Assembly (NCBI GenBank): GCA_050013055.1
Contig: JBEKGC010000367.1
Span: 1-6,892, forward strand
DNA length: 6,892 nt
Direction of reading: 5' to 3'
From: Palsa-504 sp050013055
GTDB lineage: Bacteria > Actinomycetota > Actinomycetes > Streptosporangiales > Streptosporangiaceae
Shown here: positions 4,049 to 6,892 of the stretch, one piece after another
Numbering within the stretch: the stretch's first letter is position 1
Layout: each line of letters opens with the position of its first letter
The notes under the pieces: model-generated
What the model was told of the DNA's origin: nothing
What the model saw: the letters and a program-made list of their open reading frames with translations, nothing else
Database searches by the model: none
Made by a program: the position numbers and the translations under genes

Positions 4049-6757
4049 GTGGCAGGGGGAGCCCGCGTGGTGACGATAGGCCCGCGCGATGTGGACGCCT
4101 TGCTTCCGCTGACCTTTTCCCGTCCGGGGGAGGCACTGGCCAAGGCGCGTGCGGTGCTGGCCGGACGGCCAGGTCCCTACGAGGCCTCGGTGGCCCATCA
4201 GGCCGCGGGCATCGTGCTCCGCGAGTTCGGTGATGTCGAGGCCGGAGTCCGTGAGCTGCGAGCGGCGCTGCGCCTGGCCCGCCGGATATCCTCGGCCGAA
4301 CGCGAAGCCGACGTGCTGGCGACTCTGGGCGTCGCCCTCATCTACGCGGGCAAGACGACGGCCGGGCTGGCCGCCCTGGACCAGTCCCTCAACCAGGCCC
4401 AAGCGCAGGCCCAGGCGCAGGCCCTCAACCAGGGCGGCCGGCGATCCAACGGTGTCCTGGTGGCTCGGGTGCTGCTCCGGCGCGGGCTTGCGCTGTGGAC
4501 CCTGGGGCGGTACGCGGCGGCGCTTGACGATTTGCGTCAGGCGGTCGTCGGGCTACGCCGGGCCGGTGACCTGCTGTGGACGGCTCGCGCGCTGAATGCC
4601 CGCGCGATGGCCTACCTGGCGGTGGGGTCGACCAGCCGGGCCGACGCTGATTTCGCGACGGCGGGGCGGCTGTCCGCCGACTCGGGACAGGAGCTTGAAG
4701 CGGTCTACGCGATGCACAATCGCGGCCTGGCCGCGTTCTCCTCGGGCGACCTCACCACCGCGCTTTCCCATCTGGACGCCGCCACCTCGCACTACCGGAC
4801 GCTGCAGGTGTCGGTCCCGCCGCTGGTCATCGACCGGTGCGCCGTCCTGCTGGCAGCCGGGCTGGCTCAGGACGCGCTGGCCGAGGCGGACCGCGCCCTT
4901 CGCGACCTGGAACTCCTCCGCCGCCCCTCCACCCACCAGGCCGAGCTGCTGCTGACGGCGGCCAATTGCGCGCTGGCCGCGGGCCGCCCGCAGGCCGCCC
5001 AGGACTGGGCGCAGTCGGCGCATGACCTGTTCCGGTCGCAGCAGAGCACCTGGTGGCAGGCCCACGCGGCACGTGTCCTGGTCCAGGCCAGGTACGCGGC
5101 GGGAGCAGCGTCATCCGGGCTGCTCCGCGAGGCGAACCGGGCGGCCGCCCAGCTGGATGCGCTCGGCGCCAGCGATGCCACCCAGGCGCACCTGCTGGCC
5201 GGGCGGGTCGCCCTGGCCCTTGGCCGCCACGCCGACGCCGATCGTCATCTGGCCGCCGCGGCGGCGGCCCGCCGCCAGCGTCGCGGGCCGGCTCTGGCGC
5301 GGGCCAGCGGCTACCTCGGCGAGGCCCTGCGAGCCGAGGCCGCGGGCCGCTCCCGGCGGATGCTGGCCGCCTGCCGCCGGGGCCTTGACGTCCTGGACGA
5401 GCACCGGTTCACCTTGGGTGCCTCGGAGCTCAGGGCTCAGGCCACCGTGCACGGCACCGAACTGGCCGCGCTCGCGCAGCGCCATGCCTTGCGGTCGGGC
5501 CGCCCGCGGCTGCTGCTGACCTGGAGCGAACGCTGGCGGGCCACGGCGCACGCCGTCCCCGCGGTCCGGCCGATGGCCGACGCGGAACTCAACGACAGCC
5601 TGGCCGCGCTCCGCGATGTGACCAAGCGGGTGGAAGAGGCCAGGCGCAAGGGCCTGCCGAACCCCAATCTGCAGCGCGAACAGCAGCGGCTCGAGGCCAC
5701 CGTGCGCGCCAGTGCGCTCCGGGCCCAGGGCACCCTCGCCGGTCACGGCCGGATCGCGTTCAGCGCCGGGGACCTGCTGGCCGCCCTCGGCGACGCTCAG
5801 CTGATCGAGATTGTCGACATCGACGGTGATCTGCACGTCCTGACCTGCGGTAAAGAAGCCAGGAGGGGCAGGGGAGAGGTCCGGCAGTTTGCGGCGGGCC
5901 GCACCAGCGACGCGGTCCGGGCCGCGGACTTCGCCCGCTTCGCCCTGCGCCGGCTGGCCCGCAGCCGGCCGGGCGACGACCCGGCCAGTGCCCTGTCCAT
6001 CCTGGCCGGCGCCGGGCCGAAGCTTCAGGACGCGCTGCTCGGTCCCGCCGTCCGCCACCTCGGCGACGGTCCCGTCATCATCGTCCCGCCCGGCAGGCTG
6101 CAGAGCATACCGTGGGCCGTGCTTCCCGCGCTGGGCGACCGCGTGATCAGCGTGGCCCCGTCCGCGGGTTCCTGGCTGCGCGCGCACGCCGCCGCGCCGC
6201 CCGATCGCCGGCACGTCACGCTGGCCCGCGGCCCCGGCCTGGTCTCGGACGGGGCCGAGGTACCGCTGGTGGCGCGGCTGTACGACGACGTCACGGTGCT
6301 GGCCGGCCGCGAGGCGACAGCCGAGAAGGTGCTGCACGCGCTGGACGGTGCGTGGCTGGCCCACATCGCCGCGCACGGGATCTTCCGTGCCGACAGCCCG
6401 CTGTTCTCCTCGCTGCGCCTGCACGACGGGCCGCTCACGGTCTATGACTTCGAGCGGCTGCACCGGGCACCGTACCGGCTTGTGCTGTCGAGCTGCGATT
6501 CAGGCGTGCTGGCCCCGGCGGGCGCCGACGAGCTGCTCGGCCTGGTCAGCAGCCTGCTGCCGCTGGGCACGGCGGGGATCATCGCCGCCATCGTGCCGCT
6601 CAACGACCAGGCTGTCGTGCCGATGATGGTCGACCTGCACCGGTTCCTGCGCGCGGGCCAGACCCTGGCCGAGTCGGTCTATCACGTCAGGCGCCGGGTC
6701 AGCGATCCGGTCCAGCAGGCCACCGCGGTATCCCTGGTCACGCTGGGCGCCGGTTGA
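4049..6757 (+). CDS. TPR-CHAT protein, predicted caspase-like cysteine protease
   Basis: A 902-residue cytosolic protein. Residues about 15-480 are helical, TPR-like repeats; recognisable units include SVAHQAAGIVLREFGD, EREADVLATLGVALIYAGK, VARVLLRRGLALWTLGRY, AVYAMHNRGLAAFSSGD and ELLLTAANCALAAGRPQAA. Such arrays normally bind proteins or peptides and would act as the sensor or regulatory arm. A helical linker (about 490-575, with KRVEEARRKGLPNPN) leads to the CHAT region from about residue 584 (QLIEIVDIDGD) to the end. CHAT hallmarks are PPGRLQSIPW, the catalytic His776 in HIAAHG and the catalytic Cys816 in LVLSSCDSG, followed by ADELLGLVSSLLPLG and the PLNDQAVVPMM segment. Both catalytic residues are present, so an active protease is expected. 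GTG 4049 follows a -10 box at leaderless spacing; GTG 4067 or 4070, preceded by AGGGGGAG, would remove only 6-7 residues. It is divergent from the S8 peptidase and converges on the next gene. Role in immunity or cell death is inferred from other CHAT proteases. Confidence 0.93.
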   Translation: MAGGARVVTIGPRDVDALLPLTFSRPGEALAKARAVLAGRPGPYEASVAHQAAGIVLREFGDVEAGVRELRAALRLARRISSAEREADVLATLGVALIYAGKTTAGLAALDQSLNQAQAQAQAQALNQGGRRSNGVLVARVLLRRGLALWTLGRYAAALDDLRQAVVGLRRAGDLLWTARALNARAMAYLAVGSTSRADADFATAGRLSADSGQELEAVYAMHNRGLAAFSSGDLTTALSHLDAATSHYRTLQVSVPPLVIDRCAVLLAAGLAQDALAEADRALRDLELLRRPSTHQAELLLTAANCALAAGRPQAAQDWAQSAHDLFRSQQSTWWQAHAARVLVQARYAAGAASSGLLREANRAAAQLDALGASDATQAHLLAGRVALALGRHADADRHLAAAAAARRQRRGPALARASGYLGEALRAEAAGRSRRMLAACRRGLDVLDEHRFTLGASELRAQATVHGTELAALAQRHALRSGRPRLLLTWSERWRATAHAVPAVRPMADAELNDSLAALRDVTKRVEEARRKGLPNPNLQREQQRLEATVRASALRAQGTLAGHGRIAFSAGDLLAALGDAQLIEIVDIDGDLHVLTCGKEARRGRGEVRQFAAGRTSDAVRAADFARFALRRLARSRPGDDPASALSILAGAGPKLQDALLGPAVRHLGDGPVIIVPPGRLQSIPWAVLPALGDRVISVAPSAGSWLRAHAAAPPDRRHVTLARGPGLVSDGAEVPLVARLYDDVTVLAGREATAEKVLHALDGAWLAHIAAHGIFRADSPLFSSLRLHDGPLTVYDFERLHRAPYRLVLSSCDSGVLAPAGADELLGLVSSLLPLGTAGIIAAIVPLNDQAVVPMMVDLHRFLRAGQTLAESVYHVRRRVSDPVQQATAVSLVTLGAG
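4386..4433 (+). repeat. Gln-Ala repeat bounded by a 12-bp direct repeat, inside the CHAT gene
   Basis: CCCTCAACCAGG occurs at 4386-4397 and again, identically, at 4422-4433, exactly 36 bp later. Between them lie alternating Gln and Ala codons, so residues 114-128 read LNQ, four to five QA units, then LNQ. The pattern looks like an in-frame 36-bp duplication or slippage expansion in a loop between two TPR helices. The reading frame is kept. Confidence 0.8.
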
Positions 6758-6766
6758 CCAAACCGG
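6750..6766. terminator. Inverted repeat over the CHAT stop codon, possible bidirectional terminator
   Basis: CCGGTT (6750-6755) and AACCGG (6761-6766) form a perfect 6-bp stem with a 5-base loop. It overlaps the TGA at 6755-6757 and lies just outside the stop of the convergent minus-strand gene (6774-6772). No T-run follows on either strand, so terminator function is only suggested by its place between converging genes. Confidence 0.35.
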
Positions 6767-6771
6767 GAAGC

Positions 6772-6892
6772 TCAGAGCGTGATCCAGCCGGTGAGCACGT
6801 CGGTGCCGTCCGCTGCCCGGCAGCGCAGCCGGAACGGGCTGGCCGGTATGGGCTCGACCGCGAAACAGCCGATCTCGTCGACCGGGGTGCTG
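6772..6892 (-). CDS. C-terminal end of a minus-strand protein, carboxypeptidase-regulatory-like fold suspected
   Basis: Only the last 39 codons are in the window, ending at TGA 6774-6772. The residues read VDEIGCFAVEPIPASPFRLR, then CRAADGTDVLTGWITL. The spacing of 'D-x-x-G-x-F-x-x-x-x-I/V-P-x-x-P-F-R-L' followed by a final strand is typical of the last strands of small beta-sandwich domains such as carboxypeptidase regulatory-like domains, so that is the suggested fold; function is not known. The frame is open to the right edge and codon use is that of a normal high-GC gene. The 14-bp convergent spacing with the CHAT gene means it is not in the same operon, but genes of this kind may belong to the same module. 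Too short for a firm call. Confidence 0.6.
   Translation of the reverse strand, partial: STPVDEIGCFAVEPIPASPFRLRCRAADGTDVLTGWITL

Noticed and set aside
3921..4136. 71-codon minus-strand frame in the divergent region
   Set aside because: It overlaps the start of the CHAT gene and its promoter, has no ribosome site or domain, and low-complexity content.
5111..6463. 450-codon minus-strand open frame inside the CHAT gene
   Set aside because: The product is compositionally biased (Gly/Arg/Gln) with no known motif, and it lies opposite the conserved CHAT catalytic region.

Overview
The window is high-GC DNA with strong G/C preference at third codon positions, GTG starts and apparently leaderless promoters. 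It holds a DUF222/13E12 HNH-type gene. Together these point to an actinomycete chromosome, probably a filamentous or related Actinobacterium; the genus cannot be fixed from the sequence. No RNA genes, CRISPR array, insertion sequence or phage genes were seen.

Layout. Positions 1-1160 (minus, running off the left edge) encode the N-terminal 386 residues of a DUF222 (13E12-family) protein, the kind that usually ends in an HNH nuclease domain. An AT-rich intergenic stretch (about 1190-1330) carries its promoter and a small hairpin. Two small plus-strand genes follow: an unrecognised 171-residue soluble protein (1361-1876) and a 156-residue membrane protein (1895-2365) resembling the DUF1453/CcdC-like family. 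The membrane protein gene converges on a minus-strand gene (2406-3884) for a leaderless-secretion, apparently cytosolic subtilisin-fold (S8) serine peptidase with an intact Asp/His/Asn/Ser set and a striking Gly/Cys-rich tail.

Across a 164-bp divergent promoter region lies a 902-residue TPR-CHAT protein (4049-6757, plus), a predicted caspase-like cysteine protease with catalytic His776 and Cys816. It converges, 14 bp away, on the 3' end of a minus-strand gene (6772 to the right edge) whose visible 39 residues look like the end of a small beta-sandwich, carboxypeptidase-regulatory-like domain.

The centre of interest is the divergent pair: an S8 serine protease and a TPR-CHAT cysteine protease sharing one intergenic region. 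CHAT proteases with repeat-domain sensors are known from bacterial immunity and programmed-death systems, so this is a plausible two-protease module (proteolytic relay, regulated cell death or stress response). That role is inferred from domain content and gene order only. The Cys-rich tail of the S8 enzyme, built partly from a perfect 9-bp tandem repeat, is the most unusual single feature.
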